Positions 28,224 through 36,787 of a DNA stretch of 64,000 nucleotides are shown here, one piece after another (position 1 is the stretch's first letter; every line of letters starts with the position of its first letter). The stretch spans positions 4,251 through 68,250 of the forward strand of contig JBBQSA010000013.1 in the NCBI GenBank assembly GCA_038214295.1, written 5' to 3'. The notes beneath the pieces were generated by a model. That model saw only the letters and a list, made by a program, of their open reading frames with translations, was not told where the DNA came from and did not search any database. The DNA is from SHZI01 sp038214295 (GTDB taxonomy: Bacteria > Pseudomonadota > Gammaproteobacteria > Steroidobacterales > GCA-2729495). The position numbers and the translations under genes were made by a program.

Positions 28224-29701
28224 GGGCGCCGCCCGTTCGATGACTGCTGACGGCGGCTCGCCTGCTCGCGATCGAGCCATTCCTGGATCTCGGCGAGGCG
28301 GGAAGTAAAGCGCGCCTTCTGGACGGCATCGAGGCCGGGAATCGAAAGTGCCAGTCGCAACTGGTCTGCGGCCATGATTACGTCGCCTTTCAGCAGGTGC
28401 AGTTCAGCCATGTAGTAGTGGGCATCGGCCGTGTCGCCAGCGGCGCTGGCGGCAAGCGCGATGAGCCGCACCTGCTCGGCGGTGGGCGGGGTGTTGTTGA
28501 GCAGGTCGAGGAGGATCGCGTGGGCTTTCTTGGCCTGCCCGTCGTTGAGCAGCGCCTCGGCGTAGTGGATGGTCAGGGGCGTGTTGCGCGGGAAGAGGCC
28601 CATGGCCTTCTCATAGCCGGCAAAGGCCGCGTCCCGCTCGCCGAGGGCGAGCTCCGCGCCGGCGAGACTCGTGTGGAACGGAATGATGCCGGGGTTTTCA
28701 GCCAGCAGCCGGCTGAACAGCGCCCGCGCCTCCTGGAACTGGCCGAGTTCCATGCGGATCAGCGCTATACCGTAGTCGGTGCCGGTGTCGCGGGGCTGCT
28801 TGCCATCCTGCTGCTGGCCCTCGAAGTACTCGAGCGCCTTGGCGGGTGTCGGGCTCGACAGGACCCGGACCCGCGCCCGCGTCAGTGCGAAGCCCGCGGC
28901 GTCCTGGACGACCGGACGCGGGTAGCTCGCCGCGCGTTCGCGGGTTTCGGCGATGCGATTTACCGTGACGGGGTGCGTGCGCAGAAACTCGGGTGCCTGG
29001 CTCGCCAGAGGGCCGGACTGGCGTGCAAGGGTCTCGAAGAAGGAGGGCATGCCCATGGGATCGAAGCCGGCAGCCGCCAGGACGCCGACGCCCACCCGGT
29101 CGGCCTCGTACTCGTTGCCGCGGGTGAAGTTGATCTGCTGCTGGGCTGCGACTCCCTGGGCCGTGGCGATAGCGCCCGTGATGACATCACCGCTGCCTCC
29201 GACGGCGCCCAGCAGGATGGCACCGAGCATGGCCGCCATAGTCAGGATGCTGCTCCGCTGGTTGGCGAAGACCGCGCGGGAGATGTGCCGCTGGGTAATG
29301 TGGGAAATTTCGTGAGCCAGCACGCCGGCAAGCTCGCTTTCGGATTCCGTCGCGAGCAGCAGGCCGGAGTGGACGCCGACATAGCCGCCGGGCAGGGCGA
29401 AGGCATTGATCGCGGGATCGTTGACCACGAAGAACCTGAAACGGAAGTCACCGTCCTGCGCCTGGGCCGCCAGCTTCAGGCCGATGTCCTGCACGTACTC
29501 CTGGACTTCCGGATCGTTCATCACCCGGTCGGTATCCACGAGACTGCGGTAGATCGAGCGCCCGATCTGGAGTTCCGTTTCCCGGGACAGCACGGCATTG
29601 GCAGGGCTGCCAATGTCAGGCAGGTCGTCACCGGTAGCTGCCGGCACAGTCGGCGGCAGCAGCAGTGTCAGCGCGACCAGTGAGGCAATCAGGCGGCGCA
29701 T
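28220..29701 (-). CDS. bepA: M48 metalloprotease/chaperone, BepA-like
   Basis: 493 aa from the ATG at 29701, which starts a signal peptide (MRRLIASLVALTLLLPPTVPA). The M48 zinc site is HEISHITQRH with the downstream EYEADRVGV. A hydrophobic stretch follows the active site. The C-terminal half is TPR-like (GIALIRMELGQFQEARALFSRLLAENPG). BepA monitors OM protein assembly, including LptD, in the periplasm. Neighbours bcp and gcvR match the E. coli bepA region, and mlaA overlaps its 3' end by 4 nt. Confidence 0.9.
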   Translation of the reverse strand: MRRLIASLVALTLLLPPTVPAATGDDLPDIGSPANAVLSRETELQIGRSIYRSLVDTDRVMNDPEVQEYVQDIGLKLAAQAQDGDFRFRFFVVNDPAINAFALPGGYVGVHSGLLLATESESELAGVLAHEISHITQRHISRAVFANQRSSILTMAAMLGAILLGAVGGSGDVITGAIATAQGVAAQQQINFTRGNEYEADRVGVGVLAAAGFDPMGMPSFFETLARQSGPLASQAPEFLRTHPVTVNRIAETRERAASYPRPVVQDAAGFALTRARVRVLSSPTPAKALEYFEGQQQDGKQPRDTGTDYGIALIRMELGQFQEARALFSRLLAENPGIIPFHTSLAGAELALGERDAAFAGYEKAMGLFPRNTPLTIHYAEALLNDGQAKKAHAILLDLLNNTPPTAEQVRLIALAASAAGDTADAHYYMAELHLLKGDVIMAADQLRLALSIPGLDAVQKARFTSRLAEIQEWLDREQASRRQQSSNGRRP

Positions 29702-29729
29702 TCTGTCTCCGGTCCCGGCCCCGTTGCCT

Positions 29730-30197
29730 TCAGAGCTCAGCGACTGCCGCCAGGACCGCCGCGGCGTGGCCCTTGACGGAGACCTTGCGCCACTCGGCGC
29801 GGAGCTTGCCTTCGGTGTCGATGAGGAAGGTGCTGCGTTCGACACCGAGCACCTTCTTGCCGTACATGTTCTTTTCCTTGATGACGTCGAACAGCGTGCA
29901 CAGTGTCTCGTCGCCATCGGCCAGGAGGTCGAACGGGAACTCGAACTTGGCCTTGAACTTCTCGTGGGATGCCAGTGAGTCCCGGGAGACCCCGAGAATC
30001 ACGGTCTTCAGCCGGCGGAACTTCTGGTGGAGGCTGCCAAAATCGCAGCCTTCCGTCGTGCACCCGGGGGTGCTGTCCCGCGGGTAGAAATAGACGACGA
30101 CATTGCTGCCGCGCAGTCCCTTGAGGTCAATAGTCTTGTCCCCGGTGGCGGGCAGGCTGAAATTGGGAACGGTCTTGCCCAGGGTGATGGTGCTCAT
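29730..30197 (-). CDS. bcp: Thioredoxin-dependent peroxiredoxin Bcp
   Basis: 155 aa from the ATG at 30197 (MSTITLGKTVPNFSLPATGD). Two-Cys Bcp motif: YPRDSTPGCTTEGCDF, with the peroxidatic and resolving Cys five residues apart. LGVSRDSLASHEKFKAKFEFPF also fits. Reduces hydroperoxides with thioredoxin. It lies 28 nt upstream of bepA on the same strand and 53 nt downstream of gcvR, the order found in E. coli. Confidence 0.95.
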   Translation of the reverse strand: MSTITLGKTVPNFSLPATGDKTIDLKGLRGSNVVVYFYPRDSTPGCTTEGCDFGSLHQKFRRLKTVILGVSRDSLASHEKFKAKFEFPFDLLADGDETLCTLFDVIKEKNMYGKKVLGVERSTFLIDTEGKLRAEWRKVSVKGHAAAVLAAVAEL

Positions 30198-30250
30198 GGT
30201 CGGTGCCACTGCCTTTTAAGAATGCGTGCTGTTCCTCCGTCCGGCCGGCT

Positions 30251-30778
30251 TCAGCGCTGGGCTGGCTCCATGACGGCGTCGAGATTCTGCTCGTCGCAGT
30301 ACTCGAGAAATTCCTCCCTCAGCGTCGCCACATGCAGCGTGCCGGGGACGTTGATGGTCATCTGCACCCCGAACATCAGGGCGCCGGTGTGCGGTGCATT
30401 GTACCGGCGGGTACTGACCTCGGATATTTCGAGTCCCCGCGCCGCGAAGAAGTTCGACAGGCCAAAGACGATCCCTTCGTGGTCCAGGGTCACGACGTCG
30501 ATCAGGTAGGGCGCCGCCGTCTCGGCGGCCCGCGGCTGGGTCTCCCGGACCGTTACCGTCAGGTCAGACTGTTGCTGCAACGCCTGAAAGGCGCTCTGGA
30601 GCTTGGTCACGGTGTGCCAGTTGCCGGACACCAGCATCATCACGGCAAATTCCGAACCGAGGGCGATCATCCGGCTTTCCCGGATGCTGCCACCGGCAGA
30701 CGTCACGGCCTGGCTCAGGTCGCGGACGACACCGGCGCGGTCCGGGCCGATGGCGGTGACCGCCAGAAGCTTTTCCAT
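30251..30778 (-). CDS. gcvR: Glycine cleavage repressor GcvR-like, double ACT
   Basis: 175 aa with two ACT domains: LLAVTAIGPDRAGVVRDLSQAVTSAGG at 4-30 and DVVTLDHEGIVFGLSNFFAARGLEI near 94-118. No DNA-binding domain is present, as in GcvR, which acts by binding GcvA in E. coli. Gene order gcvR-bcp opposite dapA supports orthology. No gcv genes are in this window. Confidence 0.9.
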   Translation of the reverse strand: MEKLLAVTAIGPDRAGVVRDLSQAVTSAGGSIRESRMIALGSEFAVMMLVSGNWHTVTKLQSAFQALQQQSDLTVTVRETQPRAAETAAPYLIDVVTLDHEGIVFGLSNFFAARGLEISEVSTRRYNAPHTGALMFGVQMTINVPGTLHVATLREEFLEYCDEQNLDAVMEPAQR

Positions 30779-30956
30779 GGATTCGATCTGGGGGAGTTGC
30801 GGAACGGAAGGCAGTGTACCGGGAATTCAATGACCGGCAAGCGGCCCCCAGGACCCCTGGAGGCGCGACCGGCGCCCGATGGCGGCGGCCTCCGGCCTTG
30901 CTAGCCCCGGGGGCGGGAAGTACCATCCCCGGCTCAATCCCCGCCCGGTTCCCCCG

Positions 30957-31874
30957 ATGTTTTCAGGTAGCAGCGTCGCGCTCGTAACCCCGATGATGGC
31001 CGACGGCACGGTGGATTTCGCCTGCCTCGAGCGTCTGGTTGACCTGCACGTCGAGGCGGGCACGGACTACCTCGTCATTGCCGGCACCACCGGCGAGTCC
31101 GCCACCCTGACCCGGGCCGAGCACGTCGAGGTGATTCGCGTCGCCGCCGAGCGCGCCGCCGGCCGCATTCCCGTGGTGGCGGGCACCGGTTCCAATTCCA
31201 CGGCCCAGACGATCGACCTGTCCCGGGCCGTGGCCAGCTTCCCTATCGACGGTTACCTCATCGTCACGCCCTACTACAATAAGCCTACCCAGGAAGGCCT
31301 GTGCCGGCACTATGCCGCCATCGCCGACGCCCTGGACCGGCCCGTGATCCTCTACAACGTGCCCGGCAGAACCGGCGTGGACATGCTTCCCGACGCCGTG
31401 GCCCGGATTGCCGGCCATCCGGGCATCGTCGGGATCAAGGAGGCGACCGGCGACCTCGGCCGCCTCGAGCCCCTGCGGGTCGGCTGTGGCCCTGATTTCC
31501 TGCTACTGAGCGGCGACGATGCCACCTGCCGGGAGTTCATCCTGCGGGGTGGGCAGGGTGTCATCTCGGTGACCGCCAACGTGGCACCGGCGATCATGGC
31601 CGATATGTGCGAGGCGGCTCTCGAGGGCAACGCCGCCCTGGCCGCAGAACTGGACGCGGGCCTCGAGGCCCTGCACCGGGACCTGTTCATCGAATCCAAC
31701 CCGATCCCGGTGAAGTGGGCCCTGGAACGCCTTGGCCTGATTCCCGGTGGGCTGCGGCTGCCCCTGACGCGCCTCAGCGTGGCCGCACAGCCGGTGATCG
31801 AGGCAGCCCTGCGCCAGGCCGGCCTGCTCGCTGAACCATCGGGCGCCCGGGCGTCAGCGGGCGGACAGCGTTGA
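30957..31874 (+). CDS. dapA: 4-hydroxy-tetrahydrodipicolinate synthase DapA
   Basis: 305 aa from the ATG at 30957 (MFSGSSVALVTPMMADGTVDF). Signature motifs: VIAGTTGESATLTRAEH, TPYYNKPTQEGLCRHY, the catalytic Tyr in ILYNVPGRTGVDML, and the Schiff-base Lys in GIKEATGDLGRL. First committed step of lysine/diaminopimelate synthesis. Divergent from gcvR. Its stop overlaps the next lipoprotein start (TTGA). Confidence 0.96.
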   Translation: MFSGSSVALVTPMMADGTVDFACLERLVDLHVEAGTDYLVIAGTTGESATLTRAEHVEVIRVAAERAAGRIPVVAGTGSNSTAQTIDLSRAVASFPIDGYLIVTPYYNKPTQEGLCRHYAAIADALDRPVILYNVPGRTGVDMLPDAVARIAGHPGIVGIKEATGDLGRLEPLRVGCGPDFLLLSGDDATCREFILRGGQGVISVTANVAPAIMADMCEAALEGNAALAAELDAGLEALHRDLFIESNPIPVKWALERLGLIPGGLRLPLTRLSVAAQPVIEAALRQAGLLAEPSGARASAGGQR

Positions 31875-32209
31875 GCGGCGGGGTTCCCTGCGGTATCGGC
31901 GCAGCGGCTCGCCTGGTCGCGCTGTCCCTGGGCTTGTCACTCAGCCTGGTCCTTGCCGGCTGTTTCTCGGCGAAGGATCCGAACGCCCACTGCAGCGACA
32001 TCTCCGAATACCAGCAAAGTACCAGCGTGCCGGACATCACCATTCCGGAGGGGCTCACCGCGCCGGGACAGGCCTCCAGCTACACGGTTCCGCCGGCTGC
32101 CGCTGACCAGGCGCTGCAGGGCGCCGCCTGCCTGGCCCGGCCACCGGACTACTTCCGCAAGGATCCTGCTGCGGCTCCTGCGGCGGCACCCGCGCCCCCG
32201 GCCAAATAG
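31871..32209 (+). CDS. Short lipoprotein in the bamC position (BamC N-terminus-like)
   Basis: 112 aa from a TTG overlapping dapA by 4 nt. A signal peptide ends in a lipobox (LVLAGCFS, Cys near 31). The mature part is about 80 residues, low in predicted structure, and ends in an Ala/Pro-rich tail. The segment VPDITIPEGLTAPGQASSYTVPPAA has the layout of the unstructured N-terminus of BamC that binds BamD. Both helix-grip domains of BamC are missing. dapA-bamC is the E. coli order. Orthology is an inference from position and this short motif. Confidence 0.6.
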   Translation: MSGGVPCGIGAAARLVALSLGLSLSLVLAGCFSAKDPNAHCSDISEYQQSTSVPDITIPEGLTAPGQASSYTVPPAAADQALQGAACLARPPDYFRKDPAAAPAAAPAPPAK

Positions 32210-32286
32210 GCGGGCCGGTCGATTGAAGGCGGGAGCCCGGTGGGCTAACCTGCTCGCCGCTTTCGACCCGCACACAAAGACAGACT

Positions 32287-32377
32287 GGAGAGGTGGCCGA
32301 GTGGCTGAAGGCGCACGCTTGGAAAGCGTGTTTACGGTAACCCCGTAACGTGGGTTCGAATCCCACCCTCTCCGCCA
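32287..32377 (+). tRNA. tRNA-Ser(GGA)
   Basis: Acceptor GGAGAGG pairs with CCTCTCC, followed by the encoded G-CCA end. The anticodon stem cacgc/gcgtg holds a 7-nt loop TTGGAAA, giving anticodon GGA. A long variable arm (about 15-20 nt, tttacggtaaccccgtaa) is present, as in class II tRNAs, and GTTCGAATC forms the T loop. Folds cleanly by eye. Confidence 0.95.
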
Positions 32378-32442
32378 CTTGGTCAGTGTTCTTCAAGGTG
32401 CATTGGCGGGCCTTGGTGGCGACCGGTAGGTTCAAATAGTCG

Positions 32443-33297
32443 ATGAATCCCACGATCGTGAAGGTGGCATCCGGGTGCCGCGGCCTCTTGAAGCTGACGC
32501 TCACCGTCCTCATGGCATCGTATGGGGGATCTGCGGTGGGAGACGAGCTACCGCTCTGGGAGGTGGGCATCGGGGCGTTTCCCAGTAGCTTCCCCGCCTA
32601 TCGGGGGTCGCGTGACCAGAAATATTACCTGCTGCCGTTTCCCTATGTGGTCTATCGGGGCGACATCCTGAAGGTCGATCGCGATGGAATCCGCGCCAGC
32701 CTGTTTCACTCGGAACGTGTCCAGTTGAATCTGAGTCTCGGCGGCGCCATTCCCGCAGAGAGTGACGCCGGCGGCGCGCGTGAAGGCATGCCCGATCTGG
32801 ATGGCGCACTGGAAATCGGGCCGGCCCTGGAGGTGCTGATTGCAGCGCCTTCACCGCGGCAGAAAGTGGAGATCCGGGTGCCGGTCCGTGCGGCCGTGGT
32901 CACCAATTTTCGGCGGGTCGATCCGGAGGGATGGGTTTTCAATCCGCAGGTCGCCTGGGACTATGAAAGCGGAGGGTCCGGCTGGAATGCCAGTTTGAGT
33001 CTCGGCACCTTGTTTGCGGACCGCAAGTACCATGCTTACTACTACGACGTGGAGCCCCAATACGCCACGCCGGAACGTCGCGCCTACCGCGCGACGGGGG
33101 GTTATAGTGGAGCCATGGTCACTGGGACTGTCAGCCGCCGGGTTGGTCACATCTGGATAGGGGGGTTCCTTCGATACGACAACCTGGCCGGCGCCGCCTT
33201 CGTCGACAGTCCGCTGGTGGAGACCCGGCATTCCGTGATGGGCGGCCTGGCTGTGGCATGGACCTTTGCCACCTCCACCAAGATGGTTTCCAATTAG
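32443..33297 (+). CDS. MipA/OmpV-family outer-membrane protein
   Basis: 284 aa with an N-terminal signal peptide. Alternating beta-strand pattern typical of an outer-membrane barrel, opening with the family's LWEVGIGAFPSSFPAYRGS and PFPYVVYRGDILKVDRDG. It ends in a strand (GGLAVAWTFATSTKMVSN). The family has been linked to scaffold and OM functions, but a role is not established here. It starts 65 nt after tRNA-Ser and leads the pigment-gene block on the same strand. Its 3' end is 62 nt before the chorismatase start chosen here. Confidence 0.85.
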   Translation: MNPTIVKVASGCRGLLKLTLTVLMASYGGSAVGDELPLWEVGIGAFPSSFPAYRGSRDQKYYLLPFPYVVYRGDILKVDRDGIRASLFHSERVQLNLSLGGAIPAESDAGGAREGMPDLDGALEIGPALEVLIAAPSPRQKVEIRVPVRAAVVTNFRRVDPEGWVFNPQVAWDYESGGSGWNASLSLGTLFADRKYHAYYYDVEPQYATPERRAYRATGGYSGAMVTGTVSRRVGHIWIGGFLRYDNLAGAAFVDSPLVETRHSVMGGLAVAWTFATSTKMVSN

Positions 33298-33358
33298 CAC
33301 GGGTCGGCTATGGCCGAATGAGCATGAGCCGGTCGGCAGCCGCCCGGGACGTTCCCTG

Positions 33359-34408
33359 GTGGTCCCAGACAAACTTCTAGTTGAATGCCTGCCTGCCGCT
33401 GCACTGGCGGACCGTCCCCGCGACTGGTGGCAGACAGTGTTAGGTGTCGCGCGGTTTGGTCAGCGATCCGCGGCGCCCGAGCATACTGACATTCCCTTTG
33501 CATTCACGGGGCTGCGCAATCTCGGACCGGGCGCCGAGACGTGTGAAGTCTGGCGGTGCGTGCAACCGATCGTGGCCGGGCGTAGCGGTCAACTGCGGTA
33601 CCGTGCGGCGCCGCAGGTCCTGTTCGGCTGCATCGAACTCCGGGAGGAGTCGTCGGCACGGCTCACTGCAGATGGCTCAACAGCGGATGACTCAACGGCG
33701 GTCCAGCAAGCCACCTCCGACGCCTATGCGGAAATTTTCTCGACACTCGATCGGCTGGGGTATCCCCACCTGCTCAGGATCTGGAACTATCTGCCCGATA
33801 TCAACCGGGAAACGCCGGAAGGAGAGCGCTACCGGCAATTCAACAGCGCGCGGCGCCGGGCCTTCCTGGCCCATCAGCGGGCCGTCGACAGCGCGCCTCC
33901 TGCGGCTTGCGCCCTTGGTTCGCCAGCCGGTGGTTCCCTGGTCGTGTACTTCCTTGCGAGCCCGGCGCCTGCGAGGACCCTCGAGAATCCGCGTCAGGTC
34001 AGCGCTTACCATTACCCTCGGGAATATGGTCCGGACAGCCCCACATTCTCGCGGGCGGCAATTGCTTCCCAAGGCCTCGGGGACCTACTGTTAATCTCCG
34101 GGACGGCCAGCGTTGTCGGTCATCGGACCGTTCATGCCGGCGACGCCGCAGCCCAGGCGCATGAGACCATGACTAACATTGCGGTGCTTGTCGATGGCGC
34201 AAATGAACTGACCGACGCCGGCACATTTTCCATGCAGAAGCTGCAGTACAAGGCGTACGTCCGGCATCCAGGGGACCTTCGGGCGATTCGCCAGGTGATG
34301 GCGCAGCGACTTCCCCACGATGTAGCGATAACCTATCTGCAGGCTGATATCTGTCGCAGCGACCTGCTGGTGGAAATCGAGGCCGCAGGGAGTCCTGTGC
34401 CGGCATGA
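33359..34408 (+). CDS. xanB2: XanB2-like chorismatase (hydroxybenzoate synthase)
   Basis: 349 aa from a GTG at 33359. An upstream in-frame start would overlap the OM protein gene and add residues without homology. The fold shows chorismatase features of the FkbO/Hyg5/XanB2 family: LGYPHLLRIWNYLPDIN, RYRQFNSARRRAF, VSAYHYPREYGPDSPTFSRA and ISGTASVVGHRTVHAGDA. XanB2 in Xanthomonas converts chorismate to 3- and 4-hydroxybenzoate, and 3-hydroxybenzoate primes xanthomonadin. Product choice cannot be read from sequence. The next gene overlaps by 4 nt. Confidence 0.85.
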   Translation: MVPDKLLVECLPAAALADRPRDWWQTVLGVARFGQRSAAPEHTDIPFAFTGLRNLGPGAETCEVWRCVQPIVAGRSGQLRYRAAPQVLFGCIELREESSARLTADGSTADDSTAVQQATSDAYAEIFSTLDRLGYPHLLRIWNYLPDINRETPEGERYRQFNSARRRAFLAHQRAVDSAPPAACALGSPAGGSLVVYFLASPAPARTLENPRQVSAYHYPREYGPDSPTFSRAAIASQGLGDLLLISGTASVVGHRTVHAGDAAAQAHETMTNIAVLVDGANELTDAGTFSMQKLQYKAYVRHPGDLRAIRQVMAQRLPHDVAITYLQADICRSDLLVEIEAAGSPVPA

Positions 34409-35190
34409 TCCGCGTGCTTCAGGCACTGTGGGACTATGCGGTGATCTACGTTTCTATGGCCGTCTTTGCCGCAACTTGCCTGGTGCTGTCGGCGGCCGCC
34501 CTGCCGCTTTACGCGCTCCTGTCGCGCCGTAGTGGCGTCAGGATTGGCAGGCTCGGCATCAGCCGCGCCGCCCGGCTTTACGGCTGCTGGCTGACGCTGG
34601 TTGGAGCGTACCGATTGGACCTCGACGCGCTTGATGCCCTGCGTGACGAACCGGGCATCATTCTCGCGCCCAATCATCCCTCCCTCATCGACGCAATACT
34701 GATCCTCTCGCGCCACCCCAACGTGACCTGCGTCATGAAATCAGACCTGATGAACAATATGTTCCTCGGGGTCAGCGCGCGCCTCGCCGGCTACATCTGC
34801 AATCGGCCGCCGCGACGGATGGTGCGGGATTCCGTAACTGAGCTGCGACGTGGGGGCATGCTGCTGTTGTTTCCTGAGGGCACGCGGACGATTCAGCCGC
34901 CGGTCAATCGCTTCACCTCAAGCGTTGGGCTGATTGCCAAGCGGGCGGGTGTGCCGGTGCAGGCACTGATCCTGGAGACTGATTCACCGTGCCTGAGCAA
35001 GGGCTGGTCGCCAGTCCGGCGGACGCCACTTCCCATCGGCTTCAGGGTGCGGCTCGGGCGGCGCTTTGCGGCGCCGGACGACGCCAGGGCGCTTGATCGC
35101 GAACTGGAAAGCTATTTCCGCGAGGAACTGGCGGATTCCGTCCAGAACAGGTGGCTCGCGGTACGGCTGCTCCGGCATAAGGCCGGATGA
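34405..35190 (+). CDS. Lysophospholipid (PlsC-type) acyltransferase
   Basis: 261 aa, start overlapping the chorismatase stop (ATGA). An N-terminal hydrophobic segment is followed by the acyltransferase motif NHPSLID (H-x4-D) near 91 and FPEGTRT near 155. The membrane location and the cluster context suggest that it attaches the aryl polyene chain to a lipid head group. Substrate is inferred, since the fold alone does not separate it from 1-acylglycerol-3-phosphate acyltransferase. Confidence 0.88.
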   Translation: MIRVLQALWDYAVIYVSMAVFAATCLVLSAAALPLYALLSRRSGVRIGRLGISRAARLYGCWLTLVGAYRLDLDALDALRDEPGIILAPNHPSLIDAILILSRHPNVTCVMKSDLMNNMFLGVSARLAGYICNRPPRRMVRDSVTELRRGGMLLLFPEGTRTIQPPVNRFTSSVGLIAKRAGVPVQALILETDSPCLSKGWSPVRRTPLPIGFRVRLGRRFAAPDDARALDRELESYFREELADSVQNRWLAVRLLRHKAG

Positions 35191-35200
35191 CGCTGGCCGT

Positions 35201-35959
35201 ATGCAGGTTTCCACAACACATGTCGTCCTCATACCGAGCTACAACCCGGGACCCCGGGTATTGAAGACAGTGGCGGCGGCTCGCGCACACTGGGCGCCGG
35301 TGTGGGTCATTGTGGATGGCAGTACCGATGGCACGGCCGCGGAACTGCTGGCGCTGGCCGGCCAGGATCCACACCTCCGCGTCTTGGTCCTGCCGGAAAA
35401 TCGCGGCAAGGGCGCGGCTGTCCTGCACGGCCTGCATCAGGCTTTGCAGGCAGGCTTTACGAACGTGCTCACGATGGATTCTGACGGCCAGCATCCAGCG
35501 GCCCAGATCCCGCAGTTCATGTCAGCGTCGGCTGCGGCGCCGGAAGCGCTGATACTCGGCGAGCCCGTGTTCGATGCCGGCGCCCCGCGTTTGCGCGTAT
35601 ATGGGCGCCGCATCTCGAACTGGTGGACGAATCTGGAAACCCTCTGGGCTGGCGTCCATGACTCCCTGTTCGGCTTCCGCGTTTACCCGGCGGCACCGCT
35701 GGAGCGGGTCATGCGACACCAGCCCTGGATGCGCCGCTTTGATTTCGATGTGGAAGCCGCCGTCCGCTTGAGCTGGTACGGACTACCTATCGTGAATATC
35801 CCGGCCGCCGTACGGTATTTTCCCGCGGCGGAGGGTGGTATCTCGCATTTTCGCTATGGCCGTGACAATGCACTCCTGACCTGGATGCATTTTCGGCTGG
35901 TGGTGGAATTTCTGGTCCGACTGCCGGTGCTGGTAAAGAGGCGGTTGTCAGGGGGGTGA
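35201..35959 (+). CDS. Family 2 glycosyltransferase
   Basis: 252 aa GT-A enzyme. Nucleotide-binding start VVLIPSYNPGPRVLKTV, VIVDGSTDGTA and ENRGKGAAVLHGL, and the DxD-like TMDSDGQHP. The C-terminal acceptor part reads DSLFGFRVYPAAPLERVM and FDFDVEAAVRLSWYGLPI. Similar enzymes occur in aryl polyene clusters, where lipid or sugar modification is expected. Acceptor unknown. It follows the acyltransferase by 10 nt, and the methyltransferase faces it tail to tail with a 12-nt overlap. Confidence 0.9.
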   Translation: MQVSTTHVVLIPSYNPGPRVLKTVAAARAHWAPVWVIVDGSTDGTAAELLALAGQDPHLRVLVLPENRGKGAAVLHGLHQALQAGFTNVLTMDSDGQHPAAQIPQFMSASAAAPEALILGEPVFDAGAPRLRVYGRRISNWWTNLETLWAGVHDSLFGFRVYPAAPLERVMRHQPWMRRFDFDVEAAVRLSWYGLPIVNIPAAVRYFPAAEGGISHFRYGRDNALLTWMHFRLVVEFLVRLPVLVKRRLSGG

Positions 35960-36703
35960 CTGCCCGTCAACCGGCGCCTTCTGTCCGCGATAGGCCGAGA
36001 AGATTCCAATTTCGACATCACGGCTCACGGCGACGAAGCCGGCCCGCCTCATGGCGTCCATCACAGCGGCTGGGGCGATGCAGGCCTCTATCGTGTCCCA
36101 GTGGTAACGCATCAGTTCCGGGGTGTCCCGGTGCTTCGACAAGCGGGAGGCCAGCAAGGGGACAATGCGGCGCATATAGGTCTTCAGGGCCCAGCGTGCC
36201 CAAGGTCTGCGCGGCACTGTGATCTCAAGAATGCAGAGAGTCCCCCGCGCCCTGAGAATCCGCTGGAACTCAGCGAAGGCCGTTGCCAGGTCGTCCAGGT
36301 GGCGAAGGGCGTAGCCCATGCTGATGAAATCAGCGGAGTCATCAGGCAGCGGAATGTGTTCAGCACTCCCGGCCAGAAGCCGGACGCCGGCCGGGACCTT
36401 CGCATGCTCCAGCATGCCCGGGCTTGGATCGACGCCGGTAACCCGGGCTGGATCGCCGACGATGACCGCAGCCTCGCTCGCCACCAGCCCCGTGCCGGTG
36501 CCCACATCCACCACATCCATGCCGTGGTGGAGGCCGGCATTGATCAGGGCGCGCCGGCGATATCCGGACCCCGTGCCAACGGCCATCGCCCGCTCGACGC
36601 GGTCGTAGTCCCCGGCGGTTCGGCTGAAGATGTCCCGGACCCATTTTCGGCGCTGTGGCTCGCCCGGGTAGTAGCTCTGAAGGGGAGGGTGCGGAGGATG
36701 CAC
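35948..36703 (-). CDS. UbiE-like SAM methyltransferase
   Basis: 251 aa from a GTG at 36703, equal to the usual UbiE size. The frame continues upstream but without family-like sequence. Motif I VVDVGTGTGLVASEAA, VTGVDPSPGMLEHAK, AEHIPLPDDSADFISMGYALRHLDD and LCILEITVPR match the ubiE/menaquinone methyltransferase family. It is the only minus-strand gene in the pigment cluster. It may modify the hydroxyphenyl head or the chain, or serve quinone synthesis. The next genes run divergently from 36788. Confidence 0.85.
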   Translation of the reverse strand: MHPPHPPLQSYYPGEPQRRKWVRDIFSRTAGDYDRVERAMAVGTGSGYRRRALINAGLHHGMDVVDVGTGTGLVASEAAVIVGDPARVTGVDPSPGMLEHAKVPAGVRLLAGSAEHIPLPDDSADFISMGYALRHLDDLATAFAEFQRILRARGTLCILEITVPRRPWARWALKTYMRRIVPLLASRLSKHRDTPELMRYHWDTIEACIAPAAVMDAMRRAGFVAVSRDVEIGIFSAYRGQKAPVDGQSPP

Positions 36704-36774
36704 GGCTGACTCCGTTGCCTGAGATTCCCAGGCTATTGCTGACCATACCACGGACCCGCAGCGGGCCAATCGTC

Positions 36775-36780
36775 TATAAT
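36775..36780 (+). promoter_or_regulatory. -10 box (TATAAT) before the ACP gene
   Basis: A perfect TATAAT ends 7 nt before the ATG at 36788. No Shine-Dalgarno sequence lies between them. Transcription would start at or one base before the start codon. No good -35 box was found 17 nt upstream. Confidence 0.5.
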
Positions 36781-36787
36781 TGACCTC

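Noticed and set aside
32360..32377. Possible attachment site in the tRNA-Ser 3' end
   Set aside because: No second copy of the tRNA 3' end was found near the right side of the pigment block, and no integrase gene is present.
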